Part shown: positions 47,095 to 58,140 of the stretch, piece by piece
Position numbering within the stretch: the stretch's first letter is position 1
Layout of the letters: every line of letters begins with the position of its first letter
From: Methanobacterium sp. BRmetb2
GTDB lineage: Archaea > Methanobacteriota > Methanobacteria > Methanobacteriales > Methanobacteriaceae
Direction: 5' to 3'
Length of the DNA: 64,000 nucleotides
Assembly (NCBI GenBank): GCA_003491285.1
Contig: CP022705.1
Span: 2,003,501-2,067,500, forward strand
Program-made: the position numbers and the translations under genes
Notes under the pieces: model-generated
Told to the model about the DNA's origin: nothing
Seen by the model: the letters and a program-made list of their open reading frames with translations, nothing else
The model's database searches: none

Positions 47095-48918
47095 TTATTC
47101 GTTTCTAATTCGAGCCAGAATAGGTATGTTACGTTTTAATGCTTTTATAATTATATCTGCAAGTTCTATATCTTTTTTAATTTTAATATTTCCTTTTTTA
47201 CCCACAGTTGCCGTAAATAAATATTCATCATCTACGATTATATCAAAAGGAGTTCCAATAAAGTCTTTTCCAAAGTTTAGAACCACATAATTTCCGGCAA
47301 TTTCTACATTCACAGGTAATGTTTCTTCAACAGTCTTTAAAGTTAACGACTCCACGCCGATGCTTATACCAATTTTGTTTTCAATTTCATCAATGGTTTT
47401 TCCTTTCTTTCCAATGAGTTTGGCCACATTTTTTTCGTCAATCCAAACGTTAGCTCGCTTATCAGATTTCATATCTACTTCTACAGTGGCTTTGGGAATC
47501 TTCTTTTTTATCTCCTTTATTATTTCTCTTTCAACAATTTTCAAAACTGGAGATTTTTTATATTCTGATTTTCCCACATCCATTACAATGGTCTGCTCAC
47601 CATAGGTGTATATTTCATGGACCAGATCTCCTGATTCAAAGTCCCTGATCTCTATAACCGGCCGGGCTAAGTCCGCTTCAACCATTCCACTTGGTACTTT
47701 TACAGTTAATGCCACATCATAAATTGCTTTAACCATCCCATCATCAATAAATATGGTTGTATCTACAATTGAGGGAATCATACCCAGCTCTACTCGACTA
47801 ATTATTCTCTGGATAGCATCAATGGGTCGGGTGGCATGCACCACTCCGATCATGCCTACTCCAGCCAGCCGCATATCAGCAAATATTTTAAAATCCTTGG
47901 TTTTTCTCAACTCATCATAAATAGTATAATCCGGCCTTACCAGTAAAAGTATATCGGCAGTTTTTTGCATATCCTTCTCTAGGGGTGCGTACTGGGTTAT
48001 TTCATCACCTACTTGAAGGTCCCGAGGGGATTCCATGGTTTTAACTATGGAATTAAGTTCATTACTATAAAATTCGGTTATTGCCTGGGCAAAAGTCGTT
48101 TTACCTGCTCCAGGAGATCCTGCAATTAATACACCCTTGGCTACGTTGGTCAAACGGTCGATTAATTTTTCTGGAAGTTTGTAATCCTCAAGTGAAACCG
48201 TGGCCACTGGCCTTACCGCAGTTATTTCAAAACCATCGGAAAATGGAGGTCTGGCAATAGAAATACGATATTCTCTGAATTGAATTACAGTGGCGCCCTC
48301 TCTTTCAATTTCAATAAAACTATTAAAATCAGATTTGGCCCGTTCTACAATTTCACGAGCCATTCCATGTATTTCAGAGAATGATAGACGTTTTTTACCA
48401 ATTTTTACCAGTTTAATATTTCCTGGCCGCCCTTTTTTGGCCATAGGAACCACATTTTCTTTCAAGTGAACTGACATGGTATGTTTATCAAAAAATTTGG
48501 TTATCTCTAGATCACCATATTCAATTATTTCCTGTTTTATATAGATTACTTCCAGGCCTTGGGCTTTTGCCACTTCAGATTGTACCTTGTCACTGGTAAT
48601 TAGGGTGCCATCATGTTCCTGGGCGGTTCCCCTTATCAAAGCGTCTATTTCGCCCCCTCTAGCAAGTGATATCTCGTTTAAGGTTGGCCTTCTGCCTACA
48701 TAGTTTAATTCAATTTTTTGTTTCTGGTTCAATTTTTGTAAATTCTTAAGTTCTTCAAGACCATTAAAACCTGTTTCTCGTCCTCTATTTGCCTGATATT
48801 CCAATTCAGATACAACTGCTTCTGGAATTACAACTTTACATCCATCATATTCTTTTTCCTGGACAATAGTGGTGATACGGCCATCCACAATAACACTTGT
48901 ATCTGGAATTATTTTCAT
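47095..48918 (-). CDS. PIN-ATPase-KH protein (PilT/VirB11-type ATPase with PIN and KH domains)
   Basis: 607 residues. Residues 1-130 form a PIN domain with Asp in [11 protein letters not shown] and [19 protein letters not shown]. Residues about 200-440 form a secretion-type ATPase with [14 protein letters not shown] as Walker A. Residues about 500-545 carry a KH motif, [19 protein letters not shown]. This combination is conserved in archaea and thought to act on RNA. It starts directly at the hisI stop, so the two may be coupled. Function is not established. Confidence 0.88.
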   Translation of the reverse strand: MKIIPDTSVIVDGRITTIVQEKEYDGCKVVIPEAVVSELEYQANRGRETGFNGLEELKNLQKLNQKQKIELNYVGRRPTLNEISLARGGEIDALIRGTAQEHDGTLITSDKVQSEVAKAQGLEVIYIKQEIIEYGDLEITKFFDKHTMSVHLKENVVPMAKKGRPGNIKLVKIGKKRLSFSEIHGMAREIVERAKSDFNSFIEIEREGATVIQFREYRISIARPPFSDGFEITAVRPVATVSLEDYKLPEKLIDRLTNVAKGVLIAGSPGAGKTTFAQAITEFYSNELNSIVKTMESPRDLQVGDEITQYAPLEKDMQKTADILLLVRPDYTIYDELRKTKDFKIFADMRLAGVGMIGVVHATRPIDAIQRIISRVELGMIPSIVDTTIFIDDGMVKAIYDVALTVKVPSGMVEADLARPVIEIRDFESGDLVHEIYTYGEQTIVMDVGKSEYKKSPVLKIVEREIIKEIKKKIPKATVEVDMKSDKRANVWIDEKNVAKLIGKKGKTIDEIENKIGISIGVESLTLKTVEETLPVNVEIAGNYVVLNFGKDFIGTPFDIIVDDEYLFTATVGKKGNIKIKKDIELADIIIKALKRNIPILARIRNE

Positions 48919-49317
48919 TTACTTCTCCCCATATATTTTGTCAGGTTCAAAAACCTTTTCTTTAATTATTTTCAGATTTTTATCCTCTATTTTCCTGAAA
49001 AAACAGGAATAATATCCTTCATGACATGCTCCGCCTTCTTGATGAACTTTTATTAGAACTGCGTCCTGATCACAATCCACGTAGATTTCTTTCACATTCT
49101 GTAGGTGACCGGAACTTTCTCCTTTTAACCATATCTTATTTCTAGAAGTACTCCAGTAATGAACTTTATTAGTTTTTAATGTTTTCATGAAGGATTCCTC
49201 ATTCATATAAGCAACCATCAAAACTTCTGATGTTTCATAATCCTGAGAAATTGCAATTATAAGGTTTTCATCATTTATTTTGTGTCTAAAATTTAAATTA
49301 AATTTGTTAGTGCTCAT
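48919..49317 (-). CDS. hisI: Phosphoribosyl-AMP cyclohydrolase
   Basis: 132 residues. The metal-binding block DCDQDAVLIKVHQEGGACHE and GYYSCFFR carries the Asp/Cys ligands of HisI, and YWSTSRNKIWLKGESSGH is the other signature. It opens the purine ring of PR-AMP, the third step of histidine synthesis. It is not fused to HisE. It is followed at once by the PIN-ATPase gene and lies 99 bases after hisS, also a histidine-related gene. Confidence 0.94.
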   Translation of the reverse strand: MSTNKFNLNFRHKINDENLIIAISQDYETSEVLMVAYMNEESFMKTLKTNKVHYWSTSRNKIWLKGESSGHLQNVKEIYVDCDQDAVLIKVHQEGGACHEGYYSCFFRKIEDKNLKIIKEKVFEPDKIYGEK

Positions 49318-49416
49318 TATATCAACTAAATATTTTTTGATTAAACCATATTTTTCAAGAATTAATCATATGCATTGGCTTTTTCAATCATTTAATTGTA
49401 ACATAATTTATTATGT

Positions 49417-50709
49417 TTAAACATAAATTAATTTTTTTAGGTTTTCTTGTATGGAATCAATTTCAATCATTTCCTGGGTGCCGGTTCTCATATCTTTTAA
49501 AGTGACCCTACCCTCTTTTAGGTCTCGTTCTCCAATTAAAACCACATAGTTTACACCTAAATTATTAGCATAATTTAATATTTTCTTTAATTTTTTACGT
49601 GCTAGATCAACATCTGCAGCGATACCTGCACTTCGAAGATTTTGAACTACTTCAAATGCTTTACCACGGGTTTTCTCAGATATAGGCGCCACATATACCT
49701 TCAGATTATTTTTAATTTTTAGATTGATTTTTTGACTCTCAAGTGCGCCCATTACTCGATCAAATCCAAATGCAAATCCAGTGGATTCTACTTGTTCTCC
49801 ACCGAAAACTTCGATTAGGTTATAGGTTCCTCCACCACATATTTGTTTTTGAGCTCCTAAACCATGAACATATATCTCAAAGACCATTCCAGAATAATAA
49901 TCCAGTCCACGGGCTATTCCTAAATTCACCACGTAATTGTCCATTCCAAAATCATCCAGAGTTTTCAGTAATTCTTCAAGGTCATTTAATGCTTCAAAAG
50001 ATGCATCAATGTCTTTTATAAGCATTTTAACATGGGATAGTAAGTTTTTTCCCCCTTCCATTCCAATCAGTGTTAAAAGAATTTCACGATACTTTTCAGG
50101 TAAATTAAGGTCGTCCAAATAAGATTGAAGTTCTTCCATATCTCCTTTGTCAATGATACCCATAACCTGGTCCTGCTTCTCGTCAGTTATATTGGCCTCT
50201 TCAAGAACTCCTCTTAAAATTCCTAAATTACCAATATGGATTTCGAAGTTGTCAAGGCCCAAATCTTCTAAGCTCTGGTTGGCCATGGTTATAACTTCTG
50301 CTTCTGCTTCAGGAGATTTTCCACCGATTAATTCACATCCAAACTGCCAGAACTGTCTCCATCTTCCTGCTTGGGGTCTTTCATATCTAAAACAGCTCCC
50401 GAAATAATACATTTTGATGGGTTTAGGACTTTTCTGAAATTGGTCCATATAAAGCCGAGCAACAGGTGCTGTGAGTTCGGGTCGAAGTGCCAGTTCCCGT
50501 TCACTTTTGTCTTTAAAGTGATAAATCTGTTCTTTAATCTCTTCACCAGATTTCATGGTAAAAAGAGTTAAATCTTCAAATAAAGGGGTTTTAATTTCAC
50601 CGTAACCATAAGTTTCAAAAACTCTTCTTAGAGTATTTTCAGCGTATTTTCTCTGTTCCATTTCATCAAATAGAAAATCACGAGTTCCTCTGGGTCTCAA
50701 TATTTCCAT
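49417..50709 (-). CDS. hisS: Histidyl-tRNA synthetase
   Basis: 430 residues, class II synthetase. Motif 1 region [17 protein letters not shown], motif 2 [20 protein letters not shown], HisA-type [13 protein letters not shown] and motif 3 [13 protein letters not shown] are present. A C-terminal anticodon-binding domain follows. GGAGGAT precedes the ATG. The normal length excludes a truncated HisZ. Confidence 0.95.
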   Translation of the reverse strand: MEILRPRGTRDFLFDEMEQRKYAENTLRRVFETYGYGEIKTPLFEDLTLFTMKSGEEIKEQIYHFKDKSERELALRPELTAPVARLYMDQFQKSPKPIKMYYFGSCFRYERPQAGRWRQFWQFGCELIGGKSPEAEAEVITMANQSLEDLGLDNFEIHIGNLGILRGVLEEANITDEKQDQVMGIIDKGDMEELQSYLDDLNLPEKYREILLTLIGMEGGKNLLSHVKMLIKDIDASFEALNDLEELLKTLDDFGMDNYVVNLGIARGLDYYSGMVFEIYVHGLGAQKQICGGGTYNLIEVFGGEQVESTGFAFGFDRVMGALESQKINLKIKNNLKVYVAPISEKTRGKAFEVVQNLRSAGIAADVDLARKKLKKILNYANNLGVNYVVLIGERDLKEGRVTLKDMRTGTQEMIEIDSIQENLKKLIYV

Positions 50710-50866
50710 TATATATCCTCCACAATAAAAAGTGTCAAATTATTTCAATTTTATGATAAAAATAACATTCTTATCTAATTACTCCATTAATAAAATAATA
50801 ATAGTTCATTTATGTATTTACTAAAAAATTACATTAATTATTTAAGAATGATATAAGTTGAGTAGA

Positions 50867-51529
50867 TTACTCATAAAACTTTAAATATTCTTTTAGCATT
50901 TTAGGGAATGATTTGGCGCTTAAAAATCTTAAACCTAATCTTTCAGCCCATATTTTTATTCCTTCGTCTGCTGCAACCACACCAGCACCTAATTCCTTGG
51001 CCAGTAATAATACGTCAAGGTCGGGGGCACTATCTAGTGTTCCTTTCCTTAAGGCAGCCCGGTATTTCTTTCTAAAATCTTTTATGGCTTTACCAATAAT
51101 TTTTACTTCGATATCAGTTTTTTTCTGACCGCGGGATGCCATGACCATAGATTCAACTGCTGCCTCCCATACTGCACTTTCAGAAATGCGCATACCCTTA
51201 TTCATTCTCTCTCTCATGTCATGAACATATTCATAAAATATTTCAGAGGGTATTTTAGTATCATAACGGTTGGGTGATTTCTTAACAATCCAAGTTTCAG
51301 CTTTGATCATTATATCTTCCGGGCACTCATAGCGGGCCATATAATCTGAGAATTCTTTATAGGTAATTGGCGGCATATGACAGCTCATGTTAAGTTTTAT
51401 CCTGGACCTGGCAATTAGATCTAATAAAACATCAACTGTTTTTAAGAGTTCTCCATCACCTAGAACATCACGCATTTGATTATCAGTAAATGCTGTTGTA
51501 TCCAGAACAAATCGTTGTTTAGCTGGCAA
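50867..51529 (-). CDS. RNA ligase partner protein (PIN-like domain)
   Basis: 220 residues. The start FVLDTTAFTDNQM carries the first PIN Asp, and PDLDVLLLAKELGAGVVAADEGIKIWAERLG the later acidic residues. The length and the middle block SCHMPPITYKEFSDYM match archaeal proteins named RNA ligase partner (TIGR03875, from memory). No ATP-dependent RNA ligase gene lies in the window, so the partner would be elsewhere. It is probably transcribed alone. Confidence 0.85.
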   Translation of the reverse strand: MPAKQRFVLDTTAFTDNQMRDVLGDGELLKTVDVLLDLIARSRIKLNMSCHMPPITYKEFSDYMARYECPEDIMIKAETWIVKKSPNRYDTKIPSEIFYEYVHDMRERMNKGMRISESAVWEAAVESMVMASRGQKKTDIEVKIIGKAIKDFRKKYRAALRKGTLDSAPDLDVLLLAKELGAGVVAADEGIKIWAERLGLRFLSAKSFPKMLKEYLKFYE

Positions 51530-51940
51530 TATTTATACCCCCATTATCTAGTTTAATATAATTTCTTAATGTAATTTATTACTTAAAATATTGTGATAAT
51601 AATTTATTTTTTTTATATATCTAGTTCTTAACTCGACTTAATAACAATTTTAATCTATAATTTAATTTACACATTAAACAAATTTATTTTATTTAATATA
51701 ATCTATATTTTATTAATTTTATGTATTATACCTATATAAAATCAGTTGCATTTTTTAGATTTGCTCTATCTGGAATTTAAAATCAATTTATTAATTAACA
51801 AGTTTTAATAAACCATTCATTTGATTTGATGATATTATATTACATTACTAATAATAATTTACTGTTAAAACCGGATAAATTATTGGTTTAATTATAATTA
51901 ACTACTTAACTTAATAATTGGATAAATTATATGTGATAAT
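51530..51940. other. AT-rich divergent spacer upstream of aroE
   Basis: 411 bases between the RNA-ligase-partner gene and aroE, with promoters for both expected. GGATAAATTAT occurs twice (51873-51883 and 51920-51930). No open frame, tRNA or strong hairpin was seen. Confidence 0.4.
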
Positions 51941-52783
51941 ATGATTACTGGTAAAACTAATGTGGTAGGTTTAATTGGTGATCCGATAGAACACAGCTTA
52001 TCTCCTTTGATGCATAATGCTGCGTTTTTGGAACTGGGATTAGATTATGTATATGTTCCATACAGAGTTTCAAAAGAAGATCTGGAAACTTCCATTAAAG
52101 GAGCACAGAGTCTTAACATTAAAGGTTTAAACGTTACCATACCCCATAAAACTGCGATTATCAAATTTTTGGATGAATTAGACAGGTCATCCCAACTCAT
52201 TGGAGCAGTTAATACTGTAAAATTTGAAGACAATATAATCAAAGGATATAATACTGATGGGATAGGTTTGGTAAGAGCTTTGGAAGAGGTAACATCTATA
52301 AAAAATAAAAGGGTTGTAATAACTGGTGCAGGAGGAGCAGCACGTGCTGCTGCTTTTCAAATACTTTTAGAAGGTGCAGGTTCCATGGTCATTGCTAACC
52401 GAACAGTTAACAATGCTATAACTCTTAGAGATGATATTCTAAATAATTTCAAAGGTGATGTTGAAGCCGTAGATCTTGGCCAATTAAAAACAGAATTAAA
52501 AGATGTAGATATCCTTATTGACACCACTCCCCTCGGAATGTATCCAAATATTGATGAAAATCCAGTTATTACTGCAGAATACATGCATTCTAATTTAACA
52601 GTGTTTGACATGGTTTATAATCCACTTAAAACTAGTTTGCTTATAGAAGCAGATAAGGCCGGTGCAAAATCAGTATCTGGGATTAAAATGTTAATTTACC
52701 AGGGAATAGAATCATTTCAAATCTGGACTGGTATCAAACCTAGTGTGATGTCATTCCAGAATAGTTTAAAGGATAAATTATAA
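51941..52783 (+). CDS. aroE: Shikimate dehydrogenase
   Basis: 280 residues. The shikimate site is GDPIEHSLSPLMHNAAF, and the catalytic Lys-Asp pair lies in NVTIPHKTAI and INTVKFEDN-x-GYNTDG. The NADP-binding GAGGAARAAAFQ follows, and the C-terminus has DMVYNPLKTSLL. It reduces 3-dehydroshikimate. The other shikimate-pathway gene here, aroD, lies 8.5 kb away, so the pathway is scattered. GTGAT lies 4-8 bases before the ATG. Confidence 0.95.
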   Translation: MITGKTNVVGLIGDPIEHSLSPLMHNAAFLELGLDYVYVPYRVSKEDLETSIKGAQSLNIKGLNVTIPHKTAIIKFLDELDRSSQLIGAVNTVKFEDNIIKGYNTDGIGLVRALEEVTSIKNKRVVITGAGGAARAAAFQILLEGAGSMVIANRTVNNAITLRDDILNNFKGDVEAVDLGQLKTELKDVDILIDTTPLGMYPNIDENPVITAEYMHSNLTVFDMVYNPLKTSLLIEADKAGAKSVSGIKMLIYQGIESFQIWTGIKPSVMSFQNSLKDKL

Positions 52784-53042
52784 AAATTAAAAGGTAATTC
52801 AAATAAAAATATTAATATAATAAAATCCAGATTTTCTAAAAAAATCTGACGAATGTTAATAAATAAATTTATCTAACTGGAAATTACTATTTTTAAATAA
52901 ATCAAATAAAAATTCTTACAATCCAATCATGGAATTGGTTTTGTAAAAATAGTATGAGTATTTAAGATAATTGTTTTGATTAAAAAATTTAGTTTAATCT
53001 CGTATATATTATTAAAATAACTAAAAGGTAGATGGTGATTAG

Positions 53043-54008
53043 ATGAACGGGCCATGGGTAGAAAAATACAGACCAAGCAGTTTAGATGAAGTAGTAGGTC
53101 AAGATCATATTGTACAAAGATTAAAAAGATACGTTGATGAAGAAAGCATGCCAAACCTTATGTTTACTGGCCCAGCAGGAGTTGGTAAGACAACAACTGC
53201 CTTAGCACTGGCTAAATCTATTTTAGGGGAGTACTGGAGACAGAATTTTTTAGAGTTAAATGCTTCTGATGCCAGGGGTATTGACACAGTACGAACCAAT
53301 ATTAAAAATTTCTGCCGTTTAAAGCCGGTTGGTGCTCCTTTCAGAATTATATTTTTGGATGAAGTAGACAATATGACTAAAGACGCTCAACATGCGTTAA
53401 GACGTGAAATGGAGATGTATACCAAGACTTCTTCATTTATTCTTTCCTGTAACTATTCCTCTAAGATTATAGATCCTATCCAATCTCGATGTGCCATCTT
53501 CCGATTTGCACCGGTAAAAGGTAATCATATCATAAAACGGTTAGAAGTTATTGCCAAAAAAGAAAATCTTGATATTGATGTTAAAGCCATTGAAAGCATT
53601 GTATATTTTGCTGAGGGTGATCTTAGAAAAGCTATAAACATCCTCCAGGCATCAGCATCTGTAAGTGAGGAAATAACCGAGGAAAGCATTCATGAAGTGG
53701 TTTCCAAAGCACGGCCCAAAGATGTTAAGAAGATGATTAACAAGGCATTAAGCGGAGATTTCCTCGGAGCCAGGAATATACTCCGGGAAGTCATGGTGGT
53801 TCAGGGAATCAGTGGAGAGGATATGGTCACCCAGATTTATCAAGAAGTATCCCGTATGGCCATGCAGGATGCTATAGATGAACAAACCTATATGAATCTT
53901 ATTACCAATATTAGTGAATATGATTTCAGAATAAGAGAGGGTGCAAATCCCAGAATACAATTGGAAGCACTTATTACAAAATTTTTATCAAAATCAAGGG
54001 CAGATTAA
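53043..54008 (+). CDS. rfcS: Replication factor C small subunit
   Basis: 321 residues. RFC boxes: [16 protein letters not shown], Walker [32 protein letters not shown], and the Arg finger in QSRCAIFRF. It loads PCNA clamps with RfcL. No intein interrupts it, unlike in some archaea. GGTGATTAG lies before the ATG. The stop (TAA) directly abuts the RfcL ATG, a translationally coupled pair. Confidence 0.96.
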   Translation: MNGPWVEKYRPSSLDEVVGQDHIVQRLKRYVDEESMPNLMFTGPAGVGKTTTALALAKSILGEYWRQNFLELNASDARGIDTVRTNIKNFCRLKPVGAPFRIIFLDEVDNMTKDAQHALRREMEMYTKTSSFILSCNYSSKIIDPIQSRCAIFRFAPVKGNHIIKRLEVIAKKENLDIDVKAIESIVYFAEGDLRKAINILQASASVSEEITEESIHEVVSKARPKDVKKMINKALSGDFLGARNILREVMVVQGISGEDMVTQIYQEVSRMAMQDAIDEQTYMNLITNISEYDFRIREGANPRIQLEALITKFLSKSRAD

Positions 54009-55475
54009 ATGTGGACAGAGAAGTATCGTCCTAAAACATTTGACCAAGTAGTTGGCAATCTAAAGGCAAAAAAAGAGATAATGGAATGGATTGACAATTG
54101 GAAGGAAAACAATCCCCAAAAATGTCTCTTACTGGTGGGTCCTCCCGGCACGGGAAAAACCACCTTAGCCCATGTAATAGCCTCCAAATTCTCTGATCAT
54201 GTAGAACTTAATGCCAGTGATAAACGATCATACGATATTATAATGAGAACAATAGGTGAGGCTTCCGCTACAACTTCTCTATTTAATAAAGGTTTAAAAC
54301 TTATAATACTTGATGAAGTGGATGGTCTTCATGGTCGTGATGACCGGGGTGGTGTTAGGGCTATAAATAAAATAATTAAAGAAGGAAAACATCCCATCAT
54401 AATGATGGCTAACGATCCATACAGTAACCGTATTAAAGGTTTTAAAACCAAATGCAATGTTGTAACTATCAGGAAGGTTCATACCAATTCTATTGCAGCT
54501 CTTCTTAAGAAAATATGTGTTCAGGAAGGTATTGAATTTGATGATGCAGTTCTAAAGGATCTGGCAAAAAGATCCAGTGGGGATCTTCGATCTGCCATAA
54601 ATGATCTGGAAATAATGGCCCAGGGCGAGGAAAAAATAACTTCCAACGACCTTGATTTAGTATCCCAAAAAGATAACGTTTCTAATATTTTTGATTCAGT
54701 TAGAACCGTTCTTAAAAGCAAAACATTAAAGCGTATTAAAGAGGCTATGCGTCTGCAAGAAGATCCAAACTTTGTTCTTGAATTGATAACTGAGAATATT
54801 CCTCGTGAATACGAAAAAAATTATGAAATTGAAAAAGCTTATGATATGGTGTCCTTGGCTGACCTGAATTTTGGAAGAGCTTTCAACACACGTGACTACA
54901 CATACTGGAGATACACCTTTGATTTTATGGGTTTGGGTGTGGCACTGGCTAAAGATGAAACTTATAAAAAATTTGCAAGATATGGAACCTCATCAGTATA
55001 CACGTTACTTTCAAAAAGCAGAGCTAAGAGGGATTTAAGAAATAAAGTAGCTGAAAAAATTGGTGAAAAACTTCATGTTTCTAAAAAAGAAGCAATAACC
55101 CAGTTTCCTTACTTTGAAACCATGTTTCAGAATGATGAAACCGCCTATGAACTTGCTAACTATTTCGATCTGGATGATTCAGAAGTGAAACTTTTTAGGT
55201 CCAAGAAGATAAAAGTGAAAAAATCTAAAAAGAAGAAATCAACAACTAATAAATCAGGACAAAAAGGAGTTTCAGGTTCTGGTCTATATTCAACTACTAA
55301 CTCTAAAAAATCATCAAAAAGCCAGAAAGAACCTAAAAAATCAAAAACCACGAAAAACAAGAATAATATAAAAAAGGGTAATAATACTGGTGGGAAGTTT
55401 TCACAGAGTAATTCAAAGAAAGATTCCAAGCCCGATAAAAAAGTGGAACAAACATCCCTTTTCAGCTTTAAATAG
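54009..55475 (+). CDS. rfcL: Replication factor C large subunit
   Basis: 488 residues. Starts [17 protein letters not shown]; Walker [13 protein letters not shown], Walker B LDEVDGL. Residues about 395-470 form a low-complexity Lys/Ser/Asn linker, and the last residues QTSLFSFK form a PIP box for PCNA binding. It works with four RfcS subunits. The Lys-rich linker is a normal variable region. Directly follows rfcS. Confidence 0.95.
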   Translation: MWTEKYRPKTFDQVVGNLKAKKEIMEWIDNWKENNPQKCLLLVGPPGTGKTTLAHVIASKFSDHVELNASDKRSYDIIMRTIGEASATTSLFNKGLKLIILDEVDGLHGRDDRGGVRAINKIIKEGKHPIIMMANDPYSNRIKGFKTKCNVVTIRKVHTNSIAALLKKICVQEGIEFDDAVLKDLAKRSSGDLRSAINDLEIMAQGEEKITSNDLDLVSQKDNVSNIFDSVRTVLKSKTLKRIKEAMRLQEDPNFVLELITENIPREYEKNYEIEKAYDMVSLADLNFGRAFNTRDYTYWRYTFDFMGLGVALAKDETYKKFARYGTSSVYTLLSKSRAKRDLRNKVAEKIGEKLHVSKKEAITQFPYFETMFQNDETAYELANYFDLDDSEVKLFRSKKIKVKKSKKKKSTTNKSGQKGVSGSGLYSTTNSKKSSKSQKEPKKSKTTKNKNNIKKGNNTGGKFSQSNSKKDSKPDKKVEQTSLFSFK

Positions 55476-55525
55476 TTTTTAATATTTTATCTTTAACCAT
55501 TCTATTTTTATATTAACATTCTACC

Positions 55526-56227
55526 TCATTTTTTTACTTTATTTTTACTTATAAAAACAGTTGATTTATAAATATTTTCTCTAACATCAGGAACATATTT
55601 TTCCAGAAAATCCAGCAGAGATTTAGCTAGATCATCATCCATACTCACAAGTTCATCTTTTTCAAGGTCTAACCAGGAATAAATCCATTTTTTTGGAACA
55701 TTTAAAAGAGGATAAATTATTTTTATTTTATTACCTTCATTAGAATCGTAATAATCTTTTGAACTTAGTAGGTCAACTTCTTTTCCATTTAAAATCCGAT
55801 TTAGGATGGTTTCCACTTCATCGTCTAAGGTTAAGTTGGAGGCAGTAGCATCTATCTTTTGATTATCAATTTTATCGAAGGAATCTTCAACAAATAGTTT
55901 TATGTCGTATTTCCTTTGATATGGTTCTAAAACTGTTAAAACTGCGTAATCTAAACATGTGCTTTTATTAAGTATGAAAATGTTCTCGTGAGGTTTTATA
56001 TTTTTAACCAGAACTTTAGATGCTCTGCTACAAATCTTCTGGAAAATTTTAGATCTTACTACCTTAAAATCAGGATATTTATTAAGAAATACTTCTTCTT
56101 TTCTTTTGGAAAACTTTGAAAATCTGAGATTATTAATGTAGACTATTTTATCCATTAAACTGATAAAACGCGTGTCTACGTTAATATTATTCAGATATTT
56201 TAATACATCTCTGGTCATGTTATTCAT
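55526..56227 (-). CDS. Unknown protein resembling a degenerate PP-loop ATPase
   Basis: 233 residues, soluble. The C-terminal part IIYPLLNVPKKWIYSW and FLEKYVPDVRENIYKSTVFI resembles the end of TtcA/TilS-like tRNA-modifying ATPases. The place where SGGxDS would be expected reads IFILNKSTCLDYAVLTVLE, so the ATP-binding loop is lost. An N-terminal segment ISLMDKIVYINNLRF-SKRKEEVFLNKYP fits no motif that I know. It is convergent to rfcL. It may be a non-catalytic partner of a tRNA thiolation enzyme; low certainty. Confidence 0.6.
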   Translation of the reverse strand: MNNMTRDVLKYLNNINVDTRFISLMDKIVYINNLRFSKFSKRKEEVFLNKYPDFKVVRSKIFQKICSRASKVLVKNIKPHENIFILNKSTCLDYAVLTVLEPYQRKYDIKLFVEDSFDKIDNQKIDATASNLTLDDEVETILNRILNGKEVDLLSSKDYYDSNEGNKIKIIYPLLNVPKKWIYSWLDLEKDELVSMDDDLAKSLLDFLEKYVPDVRENIYKSTVFISKNKVKK

Positions 56228-56389
56228 ATTATAAATTTAGTGGAATAATAACTTTGAATATTATAATTTGAATATTCTACAATAAAATAATAGTTTAGAA
56301 TTAGTATAATTAATATGGGGATAGGTGACAATGTTTTAGATTTTAATATTCTAAAATTTTTGTATTATAATAATTGAAAGGGGATTTAG

Positions 56390-57325
56390 ATGCTTAAAAT
56401 TTTTGGTAAAAAGTCAAAGAGAGATAGATCAGACGATAATGTACTTGAAATAGATATTGAAAAGCCGGTTGATTGTTTGTGTGATTTTACCTATAATTTT
56501 TACTGGCAGCATAAAGGGGAAAAACTATCTCCAGAATGGAAAATTCCAGATACAGAATATAGCTTTGAAGATCTGGTGGAACACCTTAAAAATGGTGGGG
56601 ATATCAAGATTAATGGCGATGTTGGCCACAGATTCTGTTCCAGTATGGGAGTGGATTTAAAATACTTTGGTGGCAGTGGAAAAGAAGTAGATGTGGGAGA
56701 TGTTATTGTAGACGGGAATGTTGATACTCGAATGGGAATCAGCATGGTCAAGGGCAATATTTATGTTAAAGGAGATGTAAAAGAACCAATTGGGAATTTG
56801 GTACAGGTTAAATCTGATAAAAGCGGGTATAAGAAGTACCGTTCCATCACTGACATTATTACCAATGTTGAGGATGGTGATCAACTTCTGGAATGCCAGT
56901 TAATTAATAATATGCTTATAATTAATGATGGTTCAGTAAAAGACACTGTAGGGGCTAGATTAGATAAAAATGTTGACGTTGTTTTTAACGGTAATGTTGA
57001 TTTAAGTACGGGAATACTAATGAAAAAAGGACGGGTTAGAATTAATGGAAATGGGGGAAGAAATACTGGTGCTCTGCTAAACGGTGGCTTGGTAATAATT
57101 AATGGTGACACTGATGATTTTACTGCTATTGACATGATATCTGGCACAATAATCGTCAACGGCAATGCTGGAAAATTTTTAGGGGCCAATAAAAAGAGTG
57201 GCGTAATACTCGCCAAAAAAGGAAGCCCTATACCCCCCACTTCCAAGGTTCAATTGAGTAGTTATGATCAAAATCTTATTCTAAAGCAGGGTTTTAATCC
57301 CCGGGAATTTTCTAAATTTGAATAA
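56390..57325 (+). CDS. GXGXG-motif beta-helix protein (GltB domain 3/FwdC-like)
   Basis: 311 residues. After a polar N-terminus of about 40 residues, the sequence is a run of beta-helix turns of the GXGXG type, such as [43 protein letters not shown] and [23 protein letters not shown]. The fold is shared with the C-terminal domain of glutamate synthase and with formylmethanofuran dehydrogenase subunit C. No catalytic domain is attached. AAAGGGGATT lies before the ATG. It may be a structural subunit; partner not in the window. Confidence 0.8.
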   Translation: MLKIFGKKSKRDRSDDNVLEIDIEKPVDCLCDFTYNFYWQHKGEKLSPEWKIPDTEYSFEDLVEHLKNGGDIKINGDVGHRFCSSMGVDLKYFGGSGKEVDVGDVIVDGNVDTRMGISMVKGNIYVKGDVKEPIGNLVQVKSDKSGYKKYRSITDIITNVEDGDQLLECQLINNMLIINDGSVKDTVGARLDKNVDVVFNGNVDLSTGILMKKGRVRINGNGGRNTGALLNGGLVIINGDTDDFTAIDMISGTIIVNGNAGKFLGANKKSGVILAKKGSPIPPTSKVQLSSYDQNLILKQGFNPREFSKFE

Positions 57326-57450
57326 ATTATACGTACATGGATATAAACTTTTTAATATCCATCTATCACTTCAGATTTTCATGATGTAATAGTTGATATA
57401 TTCTAAAATTCATAATTAGTTGTAGTGTATAGCTTATGTGGAGGGGGATT

Positions 57451-58020
57451 ATGGATAAAGAGCAGATTATAGGCTTTGTTGCTAAAAAATTAGAAGATGA
57501 GGATCCAGGTGTTAGAAGAGTTGCTGTTGAAGCTTTGGGTGATATGGGTGATAAAAAAGCGGTAGATTCTTTAATAAAAATGTTAAGTGATAGTAATCAA
57601 CGCATCAGATCCAAAACTGAAAAAGCTTTAATAAAAATAGGAAAACCATCAGTTAAACCTCTTATTAATGCACTAAAATTTGAAGAAAATGTTGTACGTG
57701 CCAGTGCAGCAAGAGTTTTAGGAAAAATAGAGGATAAAGATGCAGTTTTGCCATTAATTAACATTTTAAATGATGGAGATAAACAGGTTCGTAAAGAAGC
57801 TGCCCTATCCTTAATGCACTTGGGATGGAAAGCTAAAAATGTTGAAGAAGAAGCTTATTATTTAATTGCAATGAATTCGTGGAATTTTGCGGAAATTGGC
57901 GGCCCTTCTGCCGCAGTAAATGCATTGACCCAATTTTTAGATGATAAAGATATTGAAATTAGAAAACATGTCATAAACAGCTTAAGCAAGGCATATACTG
58001 ATTTAAAAAGGGGAACATAA
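57451..58020 (+). CDS. HEAT-repeat (PBS lyase-like) protein
   Basis: 189 residues from ATG 57451. The frame from 57436 would include GGAGGGGG, which is the ribosome site. Five or so HEAT-like repeats: EDPGVRRVAVEALGDMGDKKAVDSLIKML, then SNQRIRSKTEKALIKIG, then EENVVRASAARVLGKIEDKDAVLPLI and DKQVRKEAALSLMHLG. Such proteins act as binding scaffolds; the PBS-lyase name does not imply bilin chemistry in a methanogen. Follows the GXGXG gene after 125 bases, possibly with its own promoter. Confidence 0.87.
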   Translation: MDKEQIIGFVAKKLEDEDPGVRRVAVEALGDMGDKKAVDSLIKMLSDSNQRIRSKTEKALIKIGKPSVKPLINALKFEENVVRASAARVLGKIEDKDAVLPLINILNDGDKQVRKEAALSLMHLGWKAKNVEEEAYYLIAMNSWNFAEIGGPSAAVNALTQFLDDKDIEIRKHVINSLSKAYTDLKRGT

Positions 58021-58140
58021 AGTTTAAGAAGAGTTCTCTTAACTTATTTTTTTATTATATCTATCTGAATCTATTAAATTATTCTAAAATTAAATTGATT
58101 ATATTAATTTTTTAATCTCTTAATCTTATGATAGAACTTA

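Noticed and set aside
51873..51930. Repeat GGATAAATTAT upstream of aroE as an operator
   Set aside because: Eleven AT-rich bases occurring twice in an AT-rich spacer can arise by chance; kept only as a note.
57451..58020. Phycocyanobilin lyase activity for the HEAT protein
   Set aside because: The PBS-lyase name reflects HEAT repeats only; there is no phycobilin context.
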